Part shown: positions 9,482 to 17,225 of the stretch, piece by piece
Layout of the letters: each line of letters starts with the position of its first letter
How positions within the stretch are numbered: the first letter of the stretch is position 1
DNA from: Rubripirellula reticaptiva
GTDB lineage: Bacteria > Planctomycetota > Planctomycetia > Pirellulales > Pirellulaceae
Direction of reading: 5' to 3'
DNA length: 64,000 nt
NCBI RefSeq assembly: GCF_007860175.1
Contig: NZ_SJPX01000004.1
Coordinates: forward strand, 744,001 to 808,000
Made by a program: the position numbers and the translations under genes
Notes under the pieces: model-generated
The model's database searches: none
Seen by the model: only the letters and a program-made list of their open reading frames with translations
Told to the model about the DNA's origin: nothing

Positions 9482-10678
9482 ATGGCTAAAGAAGCTTTCA
9501 ATCGGACCAAGCCCCACGTCAACGTCGGGACCATCGGCCACATTGACCACGGCAAAACCACAACGACTGCGGCTATCTTGGCCGTCCAAGCTGCTAAGGG
9601 CCTTGCCAAGGCAAAGAATTACTCGGACATCGCCAAGGGCGGTACCGTTCGTGACGCAACCAAGACGGTTACGATCGCTGTTGCACACGTTGAGTACGAG
9701 TCGGACAACCGTCACTACGCTCACATTGACTGCCCCGGCCACGCCGACTTTATCAAGAACATGATCACCGGTGCCGCCCAAATGGACGGTGCGATTTTGG
9801 TGGTCTCGGCAGCTGACGGCCCGATGCCGCAAACCAAGGAACACGTGCTTTTGGCTCGCCAAGTTGGTGTGCCTTACATCGTCGTTTACTTGAATAAGTG
9901 TGACCTCGTCGACGACGAAGAGTTGCTGGAATTGGTCGAGTTGGAAGCACGTGAATTGCTGTCCAAGTACGACTTCCCCGGCGACGACGTGCCTGTTGTC
10001 CGCGGTTCATCGCTTCCTGCGTTGACCAACCCATCGGACCCCGAAGCATCGAAGTGCATCTCGGAGTTGATGGACGCACTTGACTCGGCGATTCCTGAGC
10101 CTGTTCGTGAAGACGACAAGCCGTTCTTGATGGCAATCGAAGACGTTTTCTCGATCGAAGGTCGGGGAACCGTTGCGACGGGTCGTATCGAGCGTGGTGT
10201 GGTCAAGGTCGGCGAAGAAGTCGAAATCATTGGGCTCAGCGAAGCTCCAGTGAAGACGATTTGCACCGGTGTTGAAATGTTCCGCAAGGAAATGACCGAA
10301 GGTCGTGCTGGTGACAACGTTGGTTGCTTGCTTCGCGGTGTTAAGCGTGAAGACATCCAACGCGGTCAAGTTTTGGCAAAGCCGAAAAGCATCATGCCTC
10401 ACACCAAGTTCGAAGCCGAGGTTTATTGCCTCAGCAAGGACGAAGGCGGCCGTCATACGCCGTTCTTCAGCGGCTATCGTCCTCAGTTCTACTTCCGTAC
10501 TACTGACGTGACAGGTACTGCGAATTTGGTCGGTGCTGAAATGTGCATGCCTGGCGATAACGTTCGCGTTACCGTCGAATTGCATAAGCCGATCGCAATC
10601 GATGACGGCGTTCGCTTCGCAATTCGCGAAGGCGGCCGTACGGTTGGTTCGGGCGTTGTGACCAAGATTGTCGAGTAA
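9482..10678 (+). CDS. tuf: translation elongation factor Tu
   Basis: GTPase that carries aminoacyl-tRNA to the ribosomal A site. Length 398, normal for EF-Tu. G1 is GHIDHGKT, G3 is DCPGH, G4 is NKCD and G5 is in the SSLPAL segment; domains II and III are complete, with [13 protein letters not shown] and the C-terminal [13 protein letters not shown]. Switch I differs from the almost universal ARGITI: here the segment is [15 protein letters not shown], so Arg-Gly is replaced by Lys-Thr while the Mg-coordinating Thr is kept. I believe the same variant occurs in Rhodopirellula, which would make it lineage-typical rather than damage. Flanked by tRNA-Thr and tRNA-Trp in the ancestral tufB context. 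Confidence 0.98.
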   Translation: MAKEAFNRTKPHVNVGTIGHIDHGKTTTTAAILAVQAAKGLAKAKNYSDIAKGGTVRDATKTVTIAVAHVEYESDNRHYAHIDCPGHADFIKNMITGAAQMDGAILVVSAADGPMPQTKEHVLLARQVGVPYIVVYLNKCDLVDDEELLELVELEARELLSKYDFPGDDVPVVRGSSLPALTNPSDPEASKCISELMDALDSAIPEPVREDDKPFLMAIEDVFSIEGRGTVATGRIERGVVKVGEEVEIIGLSEAPVKTICTGVEMFRKEMTEGRAGDNVGCLLRGVKREDIQRGQVLAKPKSIMPHTKFEAEVYCLSKDEGGRHTPFFSGYRPQFYFRTTDVTGTANLVGAEMCMPGDNVRVTVELHKPIAIDDGVRFAIREGGRTVGSGVVTKIVE

Positions 10679-10711
10679 TTGATGGGTGGGGTCGACGAAA
10701 GTGGCCCCGTC

Positions 10712-10739
10712 AGCGAGACTCGTGAGATAGCGAGACTCG
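10712..10739 (+). repeat. 11-nt direct repeat after tuf
   Basis: AGCGAGACTCG occurs at 10712-10722 and again at 10729-10739, offset 17 nt, in the tuf-tRNA-Trp spacer. Function unknown. Confidence 0.6.
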
Positions 10740-10767
10740 AAGATACTGAGAAGAAACGATCAATGCT

Positions 10768-10810
10768 CAATGACCAGCGTTCAACCGTAAAGTTTGGACG
10801 TTGGTCATTG
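10768..10810 (+). terminator. 17-bp stem-loop downstream of tuf, possible terminator or processing signal
   Basis: CAATGACCAGCGTTCAA (10768-10784) pairs with TTGGACGTTGGTCATTG (10794-10810) over all 17 positions if two G-U pairs are allowed; the loop is 9 nt. No clear T tract follows, so Rho-independent termination is uncertain; an RNA processing site or a mobile palindromic element are alternatives. Confidence 0.5.
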
Positions 10811-10880
10811 TTATTGAAGGTTGATCGATAAGCGAATGTGGCTTTGCCGGCCGGGTTTTTCCCTGTCGGAATCGTCGCGG

Positions 10881-10953
10881 AGGAGTGTAGCTCAATTGGC
10901 AGAGCTCTGGTTTCCAAAACCAGCGGCTGGGGGTTCGAGTCCCTCCACTCCTG
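10881..10953 (+). tRNA. tRNA-Trp (anticodon CCA)
   Basis: 73-nt cloverleaf. The acceptor AGGAGTG pairs with CACTCCT, discriminator G. The anticodon arm CTGGT-TTCCAAA-ACCAG gives CCA. The T loop is GTTCGAGTC. It lies between tuf and secE, as in many bacteria. Confidence 0.97.
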
Positions 10954-11032
10954 TTTTATAAGAAAATTGCAGCGGTTGACCACGGATCGGTCAGCCGGAA
11001 AGAAACCCAATACCTCACGTAGGAGTCGACGG

Positions 11033-11476
11033 GTGTCCCGAGACATTGCCTCTACTAATAGCGTTCCCTTAACAAGCGAACTGTTTAGAAATTCGGTTTA
11101 CAAGCCAAACCAAGGGCGAATTGTTCGTCAGTTGACGGCGCTTGCGATCTGGGTTGTGGCGGCGCTTGGGTGCTGGTCGCTTTACGGTTCGCTTCGCGGT
11201 GGGCTGGATTCCGGTTCCGTCTTGGTTCCGGCGATTCCCGCAGTGTTGTTGGCCGCCGGATTGTGGTTCGGGTATCGCGTGGTCAACTGGCCTCGATTTG
11301 CGGACTTTTTGATCGCAGTCGAAGCCGAGATGAACAAGGTGACCTGGCCTAGCAAGGACGAGTTGATCCGGGCATCGATCGTTGTGATCTTGACGATCTT
11401 TTTGTTGGCGGTTGCTTTGTTTTCGTTCGATGTGTTGTGGCAAGCAATTTTCAACTTCCTGGGCGTGACCAGCTAG
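11033..11476 (+). CDS. secE: preprotein translocase subunit SecE
   Basis: Small membrane subunit of the SecYEG channel. The C-terminal 60 residues carry the conserved amphipathic helix and membrane span: VEAEMNKVTWPSKDELIRAS followed by a hydrophobic stretch ending FNFLGVTS. Two further hydrophobic segments near residues 40-85 make this a 147-residue, three-span form, longer than the single-span SecE of many Gram-positives and closer to the E. coli type. GTG at 11033 is chosen because GGAG at 11022-11025 stands 7 nt before it; longer forms of the frame run back through tRNA-Trp and are not credible. nusG follows after 100 nt. Confidence 0.93.
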   Translation: MSRDIASTNSVPLTSELFRNSVYKPNQGRIVRQLTALAIWVVAALGCWSLYGSLRGGLDSGSVLVPAIPAVLLAAGLWFGYRVVNWPRFADFLIAVEAEMNKVTWPSKDELIRASIVVILTIFLLAVALFSFDVLWQAIFNFLGVTS

Positions 11477-11576
11477 CTTGCTCCCGACCTCCTTTTGAAG
11501 TGCTTTGGTGTTGCCGCGATTCGGTGGTCGAAGCCTTCTAGATTTTACTGATTCCATTGTCGCCAACGGTGAGACC

Positions 11577-12269
11577 GTGAACCAAGCCGATACATCTGAC
11601 GATTCGCAAGATCCCCAGCCCGATGAATCGCTGGTGATTGATTCGGCCGATGCTTCCGCACCGGCGCTTCCACCACCGGCACCTGTCGATCCAAAAGCAC
11701 CTGCCAAGCCGCCCGTCGATGACGAGGCGCCGATGCACTGGTACATCTTGAAGGTCGCATTTAACCGCGAAGATTCCATCGCCGACGCGCTGCGCAAGCG
11801 TGTCAACATGGAAGGAATGACTGACGACATCGGCGAGATCGTTGTTCCCAGCGAAGACGTGGCAACATTCAACCGTGATGGCAAACGCCGCATCAGCAAG
11901 CGAAAGCTGCTGCCGGGCTACATCATGGTCTACATGCGAATCAACGATGACACTTGGTTCTTGGTTCGCGAAACCGGTGGGATCAGTGACTTCACCGGTG
12001 CGGCTGGAAAGCCGATGCCGATGGAGCCTGGTGATATCGAGCGATTCATCAACCGGCCCCTCGTCGACGACGAAGAAGAGGCGCCAATCAAGATCGGAAT
12101 CCCATTCAAGGTGGGCGACCGAGTGCGAGTCAAGGAAGGCAATTTCGAAAACCAAGAAGGCGACGTCGACACTGTCGACGAAGCGAACGGTCGAATTACA
12201 GTGATCATTAATATCTTCGGCCGAAGCGTGCCGATGGAACTTGATCACTGGCAAGTCGAGCCACTGTAA
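11577..12269 (+). CDS. nusG: transcription termination/antitermination protein NusG
   Basis: Binds RNA polymerase and couples transcription to Rho and ribosomes. An acidic, Ala/Pro-rich extension (about residues 1-48) precedes the NGN domain, which begins MHWYILKVAFNRED and includes LLPGYIMVYM; the KOW domain is VGDRVRVKEGNFENQEG near residue 180. The extension is longer than in E. coli NusG but N-terminal additions are common in the family. GTG at 11577 is the preferred start; an upstream in-frame TTG at 11505 is possible but has no ribosome binding site. Cotranscription with secE and rplK is expected. Confidence 0.93.
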   Translation: MNQADTSDDSQDPQPDESLVIDSADASAPALPPPAPVDPKAPAKPPVDDEAPMHWYILKVAFNREDSIADALRKRVNMEGMTDDIGEIVVPSEDVATFNRDGKRRISKRKLLPGYIMVYMRINDDTWFLVRETGGISDFTGAAGKPMPMEPGDIERFINRPLVDDEEEAPIKIGIPFKVGDRVRVKEGNFENQEGDVDTVDEANGRITVIINIFGRSVPMELDHWQVEPL

Positions 12270-12280
12270 GAACGAGGGAT

Positions 12281-12375
12281 TAGGTGTTAGGTTCTAGCGT
12301 TTAGGAACACAAACCAAGACCACCGCACCGCCCGCGATCTGTTTCCTAACACCTAACACCTATCACCTAAAACCT
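12281..12375. repeat. degenerate AGGTGTTAGG-type inverted repeats in the nusG-rplK spacer
   Basis: TAGGTGTTAGGTTCTAGCG and TTTAGGAAC (12281-12308) face CCTAACACCTAACACCTA and CACCTAAAACC (12344-12375). Both arms consist of loose 7-10 nt units (GGTGTTA/TAACACC), so the spacer can form a long imperfect stem. The right arm ends about 9 nt before the rplK start and covers the usual ribosome binding region. Confidence 0.65.
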
Positions 12376-12383
12376 TTCTTCTC

Positions 12384-12809
12384 ATGGCAAAGCAAGTATC
12401 CGGCGTCGCAAAGTTTCAAGTTCCTGGCGGCCAAGCTACTCCGGCACCGCCGGTTGGTACTTCGTTGGGTAAATTCGGTGTAAACCTTGGACAGTTTGTT
12501 CAGGCTTTCAACGATCGAACCAAGGAATACAACGGCACGCCAATTCCGGTCATCGTGACCGTGTACAACGACCGTAGCTTCGAATTCATCACTAAGAGCC
12601 CACCTGCTGCATCGCTTTTGAAGCAATCGGCCGGAATCGCCAAGGGCAGTGGCGTGCCAAACAAGACGAAGGTTGCCACAGTGACTCGTGCCCAATGTGC
12701 CGAAATCGCCGAAAAGAAGATGGCTGACCTGAATGCGCGGGACATCGATCACGCTGTGTTGATGATCGAAGGCACCGCCCGCAGCATGGGCATTAACGTC
12801 GAAGGTTGA
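12384..12809 (+). CDS. rplK: 50S ribosomal protein L11
   Basis: Binds the GTPase-associated region of 23S rRNA. Length 141, normal. The N-terminal domain has [20 protein letters not shown] (usual GKANPAPPVGPALGQ), and the C-terminal RNA-binding domain has [19 protein letters not shown] and [12 protein letters not shown]. In most bacteria rplA follows directly; here 582 nt without a supported gene follow, then a DEAD-box helicase, so the rplKAJL-rpoBC string is broken at this point. Confidence 0.97.
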   Translation: MAKQVSGVAKFQVPGGQATPAPPVGTSLGKFGVNLGQFVQAFNDRTKEYNGTPIPVIVTVYNDRSFEFITKSPPAASLLKQSAGIAKGSGVPNKTKVATVTRAQCAEIAEKKMADLNARDIDHAVLMIEGTARSMGINVEG

Positions 12810-13391
12810 TGCGGTTGTTCGTCATCGGCGTCGTGTCTCGCTGTGCAATCCACATCGGTCTATGGGGTTTGATGCCGGAAATACTGTTGGTTACGGGCTT
12901 GCAAAGGCCCCAGACGCGATTCGCTATTGTTTAGGCCTTGGCTTTTCGCGAAATCGGATGTACTATCTGTCGGTGCCGTGAATTGCGAGAGCAAGTTTGC
13001 GGCGTTTTGATCTGATCGGAAATAAGCGAGTAGCGTGAGTCGAGATTTCGATTTGCGTTTTCCGGTCGAGCCAGGTTCTCTAACGAGTTCGGATTCTCTT
13101 AAGACTTGGTTCCACGGTGTCGGCATTTTCGCCGCGCTCAATGCTGTTGACCATCGGTTGTGTAAACCGCTCTGGAAGGCCGCCGGCGTCCCCTGAGTGG
13201 CGCACCAGATTCTGTGACTTTCTTGTTTGTCCAGAGTAAAAGACTTTAGGCGTTTCCGCGCCGACCCCCGAGTGCGTTCAAGCGAATGCAGGGATGCTTT
13301 GCACTTTCGTGCCGCCAATCGTTGCGTTCTTCGCTGCGTATTCGGCGCCGTCTGTCACCAAACGCATCTGTGTCACTGCGATGATTGGGGA
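12810..13391. other. 582-nt gene-free region between rplK and the DEAD-box gene
   Basis: No convincing gene on either strand; a minus-strand open frame (12860-13318) has noise-like composition. A stem AAGGCC (12904-12909)/GGCCTT (12934-12939) enclosing GCGATTCGC and followed by GGCTTTTC may end the rplK transcript. I looked for RNase P, tmRNA and SRP RNA core motifs and saw none. The rest may be a long leader of the helicase mRNA, as is usual for cold-induced helicases (inference). Confidence 0.5.
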
Positions 13392-14894
13392 ATGAGAAAC
13401 CATCCTTACAGGAAATTGTTGTTGAATCACTTTGAAGAAATCGACCTGATCGCCCCTATTAAGCGGGCACTGGCCGAAGAAAATTACATTACGCCGACGC
13501 CAATCCAAGCGCAGACGATCCCAGCCGCGATCACCGGCTGCGATATCTTGGGCTGTGCGCAAACCGGAACTGGCAAGACCGCTGCGTTCGCTTTGCCGAT
13601 TTTGAATCGGTTGGGCATGCAGAATCGCAAGCCAATTCCGAATCAGCCTGCTGCTTTGATCCTGGCGCCGACGCGTGAGCTGGCTGTGCAGATCGGTGAC
13701 AGCTTCGACACCTATGGCAAGCACTTGCGAATTCGCACTGCGCTGGTTTACGGTGGCGTGAACCAAAATAACCAGATCCGAGCAATGGATCGTGGCGTCC
13801 ATGTCTTGGTCGCGACGCCGGGCCGATTGCTGGATTTGATCAATCAAGGTCATATCAATCTAAGTCGCTTGGAAATATTCGTCTTGGACGAAGCCGACCG
13901 CATGTTGGATATGGGCTTTTTGCCGGATCTGAAGCGAATCATCAAGGAACTGCCCGACAGCCGCCAATCGTTGTTCTTTTCGGCCACGATGCCGCCAAAG
14001 ATCGTCGAGCTGTCGCAGCGTCTGTTGCTCAACCCCGTTACCGTGACTGTCAAGCCAAAAAAGTCGACCGCTCAATTGATCGAGCAGCAGGTCGTTTTCT
14101 GCGAACGCGGGCAGAAGCAGGATTTGCTGAAGGAAATCGTGCGATCGGATCATGCCGAGCGAGTGATTGTGTTCACTCGCACCAAGCGGGGTGCCAATAC
14201 GGTTTCCGACAAGCTTGAAAAAGCTGGCATTTCTTCGGCGGCGATCCACGGCAATAAGTCGCAAAATGCTCGTCAGCGGACGCTTGATTCGTTCCGCAAG
14301 AACAAGATTCATGTTTTGGTCGCGACTGACGTGGCCGCTCGCGGAATCGACATCGATGGCGTGACGCACGTGATCAACTATGATCTGCCTACCGAACCGG
14401 AAAGCTACGTTCACCGCATTGGACGTACCGGACGAGCGGAAGCGTCAGGGATTGCTATTTCATTCTGCACGCACTCTGAACGTGATGATTTGCGAGCAAT
14501 CGAGTCGCTGATCGGCAAAAAAGTTCCACTTGCCCCTAACCAACCCAAATCAACACCAGGTGGCGAGCGAGAAGAAGATCGTCCGTCGCGTGGACAAGGC
14601 CGCGGAGCCGCTCGCGGACGTTCGCGATCAGGAAAGCCTTCGGGCAATTCGAGAGTCAAGTCGGCTGGTTCGACATCGGGTGCCGTTCGGTCAGGTGTCG
14701 CAAAGTCGGGCGTCGCAAAGTCATCGGGCTCAAATGTCTCGGCTGCTGTCGTTCCGGTTGCTAGTCGTCCCGCGGCAAAGCGGAAACCTAGTTTTGGTGC
14801 TGGAATCATGGAAACGGACGGTAATCGTGCCCGTCGTTCGGGCGGTCCACGCCCCAAGGGTTCCGGACGGAAGCCACGGGCGCCTCAATCCTGA
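13392..14894 (+). CDS. DEAD-box ATP-dependent RNA helicase, RhlE/CsdA-like
   Basis: Unwinds RNA duplexes in ribosome assembly or mRNA decay. Motifs in order: Q motif (TPTPIQAQTIP), motif I AQTGTGKT, Ia PTRELAVQ, II DEAD (residue about 165), III SAT, IV IVFTRTKRGA, V ATDVAARGIDIDGV, VI YVHRIGRTGRA. The C-terminal 120 residues are Arg/Ser/Gly-rich and disordered, typical for RNA-binding tails of RhlE. ATG at 13392 is chosen (500 residues); the frame is open farther upstream, but that part (for example AFRVRSSEC-like sequence) has no homology I recognise. Located just upstream of a small basic protein and a cold-shock protein. Confidence 0.93.
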   Translation: MRNHPYRKLLLNHFEEIDLIAPIKRALAEENYITPTPIQAQTIPAAITGCDILGCAQTGTGKTAAFALPILNRLGMQNRKPIPNQPAALILAPTRELAVQIGDSFDTYGKHLRIRTALVYGGVNQNNQIRAMDRGVHVLVATPGRLLDLINQGHINLSRLEIFVLDEADRMLDMGFLPDLKRIIKELPDSRQSLFFSATMPPKIVELSQRLLLNPVTVTVKPKKSTAQLIEQQVVFCERGQKQDLLKEIVRSDHAERVIVFTRTKRGANTVSDKLEKAGISSAAIHGNKSQNARQRTLDSFRKNKIHVLVATDVAARGIDIDGVTHVINYDLPTEPESYVHRIGRTGRAEASGIAISFCTHSERDDLRAIESLIGKKVPLAPNQPKSTPGGEREEDRPSRGQGRGAARGRSRSGKPSGNSRVKSAGSTSGAVRSGVAKSGVAKSSGSNVSAAVVPVASRPAAKRKPSFGAGIMETDGNRARRSGGPRPKGSGRKPRAPQS

Positions 14895-14972
14895 AATTCT
14901 CGGTCTTGAGCGGCAAGTTGTGTCTGCTTACCCGAAAAATCCCCAATTTTATTACGCTGACGGAGAATACCC

Positions 14973-15149
14973 ATCGCAAAAAATCAAAACACGTTCGCTA
15001 AGCGACAACGCGAGATGGAAAAGAAGTTCAAGGCAAAGGACAAAATTGCCAAACGAGCCGTCCGCAAACTTGCAATCGAAAATGGGACATTCCATGCCCA
15101 ACCTGAGGATGATTCATCCGAAGATGACGAAGCGAATATGGATGATTAA
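14973..15149 (+). CDS. 58-residue Lys/Glu-rich protein with apparent ATC start codon
   Basis: In this frame an in-frame TGA (14958-14960) is followed only by CGG AGA ATA CCC and then ATC at 14973; no ATG, GTG or TTG precedes a coherent reading frame. A Shine-Dalgarno GGAG (14962-14965) stands 7 nt before the ATC, the optimal distance. The product would begin (f)M-AKNQNTFAKRQREMEKKFK, then a basic helix to about residue 33 and an acidic tail ending EANMDD. The start of this sequence resembles small AKNQNTFxKRxREMEKK-type proteins I know from several bacteria, of unknown function. An internal ATG at 15012 would remove this conserved-looking part and has no ribosome binding site. ATC is a permitted but very rare bacterial start. 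Context (DEAD-box helicase, cold-shock protein) suggests RNA-related cold adaptation (inference). Confidence 0.72.
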   Translation: MAKNQNTFAKRQREMEKKFKAKDKIAKRAVRKLAIENGTFHAQPEDDSSEDDEANMDD

Positions 15150-15177
15150 AAACGATGGCCCCGTTGGCCGACAAATC

Positions 15178-15186
15178 TGCTAGAAT
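15178..15186 (+). promoter_or_regulatory. extended -10 promoter of the cold-shock gene
   Basis: TGCTAGAAT (TG-n-TAGAAT) matches an extended -10 element. There is no good -35. Transcription would start near 15193, giving a leader of about 160 nt before the cold-shock ATG at 15352. A short palindrome TGGAA-TTCG-TTCCA (15186-15199) overlaps the predicted start site. Confidence 0.5.
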
Positions 15187-15215
15187 GGAATTCGTTCCAT
15201 TTAAGAAATTAAGAA

Positions 15216-15259
15216 AGCGGGACAAGACAACAGCCGAAAGCCGGCTGCCCTTTCCCGCT
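15216..15259 (+). promoter_or_regulatory. structured 5' leader of the cold-shock gene
   Basis: AGCGGGA (15216-15222) pairs with TCCCGCT (15253-15259) and encloses an inner hairpin CAGCCG (15231-15236)/CGGCTG (15242-15247). Long structured leaders are known to control cspA-type mRNAs by temperature; whether this one does so is inference. Confidence 0.5.
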
Positions 15260-15351
15260 GTAACCGTTGACCCTGTGCAGTCGAGCGTCGTACGAACGTT
15301 TCTTTCGGCGTTGATTGTGCAACTGTTTTGAAGAGTATTGGAAGAGAAGAG

Positions 15352-15555
15352 ATGGCTGAAGGCAAAATCAAGCGTATCACCGACAAAGGTTTCGGATTCA
15401 TTGAAAATGAAAGCGGAACTGATATGTTTTTCCACAGTTCGTCGCTCGAGGGAGTCGCTTACGACGACCTCCGCGAAGGACAAAAGGTTGAGTACAGTGT
15501 TGGCCAAGGTCCTAAGGGCCCACGTGCTGAAAACGTACGCTTGATTGAAGGCTAG
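15352..15555 (+). CDS. cold-shock domain protein (CspA family)
   Basis: 67-residue single cold-shock domain, an OB fold that binds single-stranded RNA. RNP1 is KGFGFIENE (around residue 13); RNP2 is DMFFHSS (usual DVFVH). The end is GPRAENVRLIEG. ATG at 15352 follows a purine-rich GGAAGAGAAGAG; an in-frame TTG at 15328 is less likely because the family starts two residues before GKIK. Its transcript ends at the strong terminator at 15718-15757. Confidence 0.95.
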   Translation: MAEGKIKRITDKGFGFIENESGTDMFFHSSSLEGVAYDDLREGQKVEYSVGQGPKGPRAENVRLIEG

Positions 15556-15861
15556 AAATAGCCAAACCATGGTCAACCGGCGGGCAATCTGTCCGGCAAG
15601 ACCATAACCGAGAATTCGCGTCAAAGTCGGTGCTTGCCATCTCTTTGAAAACGGTCTCACTTTCACTCGCGTCATGGATGTCCATGTGATGTGAATTTGA
15701 TTCCGAAGCTGAAACCGAACACCGCTATCTCGATTTCGAGTTAGCGGTGTTTTTTTATGCGCATGGCTAATCGAGTGTTTCAAAACTGATCTGAACTTTT
15801 TTGGCGCAGGCTGCTACCGTCCGATGGAATACCACCACGCACACGCCGAAGGAATCCACGG
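15556..15861. other. 3' region of the cold-shock gene and cfa upstream region
   Basis: 306 nt without a gene. It contains a weak stem ATGGTC...GACCAT (from about 15569) enclosing CCGG/CCGG, then the strong terminator at 15718-15757. The cyclopropane synthase promoter should lie after the terminator, but I see no clear boxes there. Confidence 0.5.
15718..15757 (+). terminator. Rho-independent terminator
   Basis: AACACCGCTA (15718-15727) pairs with TAGCGGTGTT (15742-15751), and inside it CTCG-ATTT-CGAG forms the tip (one T-T mismatch between). A run of T residues follows to 15756. It ends the cold-shock transcript. Confidence 0.92.
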
Positions 15862-17187
15862 ATGGGACTGCCTTTTTCCGCTCAAACGCAACTCAATTCG
15901 ATCAAGCAAATCCTAAACACGGTCGCCGATCCGTTGGATCTGAACGTATCGGTTCGACTTTGGAATGGCGAAGTCGTTCCGCTTGGCAATGAAGCCGACG
16001 GCAAGCACATCATCGGGTTATCGGGCCCAGGGGTTGTGGGATCGCTGATGCGAAGACCGACGCTTGAAACATTGGTTCGTCTCTACGCGACGGGGCACGT
16101 CTCGTTCGAAGGTGGCGATCTGATCGAGTTTTCGGAAGCGCTGCGCACCAAGCGATCTAACCGTAAGCGATTGAAAGAAATCAGCAAGCGGATGCTTGTC
16201 ACCCGGACATTGCCGTTCATGTTCGCCAAGACACAGGCGACGGATTTGAACCACGGCTACAACGAAGACATCGTGGGGCGTAGCGAAACCAAGCGGGACA
16301 ATACCGAATACATTCAGTTTCACTACGACGTTGGCAACGACTTCTATCAGTTGTTTCTCGATCCCGAGATGCAGTACACGTGCGGTTACTTCACCAACTG
16401 GAACAACTCGCTTGAACAGGCCCAGCAAGACAAGCTGGACATGATCTGCCGCAAGCTTCGCCTCGCACCGGGCGAGCGGATGTTGGACATCGGTTGTGGA
16501 TGGGGCGGATTGATTTGTCATGCGGCACGCAACTATGGCGTCAAGTCGCACGGCATCACGTTGTCACAGGCACAGCATGATTTCGCGAAAGCCAAAATCG
16601 AGCGACTCGGTTTGACCGACCAGGTCAGCGTCGAAATCTGCGACTATGCCGATCACGTCGGCACGTACGACAAGATTTCAAGCATTGGCATGTCCGAACA
16701 CATTGGCGTGGCGAACTATCCACGTTACTTCAACAAGATCAATTCACTATTGGTTGATCGCGGCGTGATGTTGAATCATGCGATCGCCCGCCGCGCCAAG
16801 AAATCCAAACGCGCCGCCGCTCGGATTCGCCCGGAACGCAAGTTCTTGCTGAAGTACATCTTCCCCGGTTCTGAATTGACGCCCGTGGGGATGACGACCG
16901 ACTTCATGGAAAACAGCGGCTTCGAAATTCACGATGTTGAATCGTGGCGAGAACACTATGCGCTGACGACCAAGTTTTGGTGCCAGCGATTGTCGGCTAA
17001 TCAAGACGAAGCGATTCGTTTGGTTGGTGCCGAGCGATACCGTTTGTGGGTCGCCTACTTGGCAGGTGCGTCCGGTGGATTCACCAACGGATCAATCAAG
17101 TTGTTCCAAGTCGTCGCGACCAAGCGAGCCGGCAAAGGGTTGTCGGGAATGCCGCCAACTCGCGAACACCTGTACCGAGCCGCTTAG
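15862..17187 (+). CDS. cfa: cyclopropane-fatty-acyl-phospholipid synthase
   Basis: SAM-dependent enzyme that adds a methylene bridge to unsaturated acyl chains of membrane phospholipids. An N-terminal lipid-binding-like domain (residues 1-120) is followed by the methyltransferase fold with HYDVGNDFY (near 155), QYTCGYF, the SAM site MLDIGCGWGG (near 210), GITLSQAQ and a bicarbonate/active-site region around SIGMSEHIG. Length 441, within the usual range. AAGGAA about 9 nt before the ATG serves as ribosome binding site. The gene ends 38 nt from the convergent rtcB. Confidence 0.93.
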   Translation: MGLPFSAQTQLNSIKQILNTVADPLDLNVSVRLWNGEVVPLGNEADGKHIIGLSGPGVVGSLMRRPTLETLVRLYATGHVSFEGGDLIEFSEALRTKRSNRKRLKEISKRMLVTRTLPFMFAKTQATDLNHGYNEDIVGRSETKRDNTEYIQFHYDVGNDFYQLFLDPEMQYTCGYFTNWNNSLEQAQQDKLDMICRKLRLAPGERMLDIGCGWGGLICHAARNYGVKSHGITLSQAQHDFAKAKIERLGLTDQVSVEICDYADHVGTYDKISSIGMSEHIGVANYPRYFNKINSLLVDRGVMLNHAIARRAKKSKRAAARIRPERKFLLKYIFPGSELTPVGMTTDFMENSGFEIHDVESWREHYALTTKFWCQRLSANQDEAIRLVGAERYRLWVAYLAGASGGFTNGSIKLFQVVATKRAGKGLSGMPPTREHLYRAA

Positions 17188-17225
17188 TCGTCGACGTTGC
17201 TCGTTTCGGTGCTGGCTGACTTTGC

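Noticed and set aside
12860-13318. 152-residue minus-strand open frame in the rplK-helicase spacer
   Set aside because: Ser/Arg/Gln/Thr-rich noise-like composition, no ribosome binding site and no domain pattern; kept only as gene-free region.
12810-13391. Structured RNA gene (RNase P, tmRNA, SRP RNA)
   Set aside because: The core signature sequences of these RNAs are not present on either strand as far as I can read.
14530-15183. 217-residue plus-strand frame overlapping the helicase tail
   Set aside because: Out of frame with the helicase low-complexity tail; the true small gene here uses another frame from ATC at 14973.
15556-15600. Terminator or riboswitch right after the cold-shock gene
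   Set aside because: The ATGGTC/GACCAT stem is short and has no T run; the true terminator is at 15718-15757.
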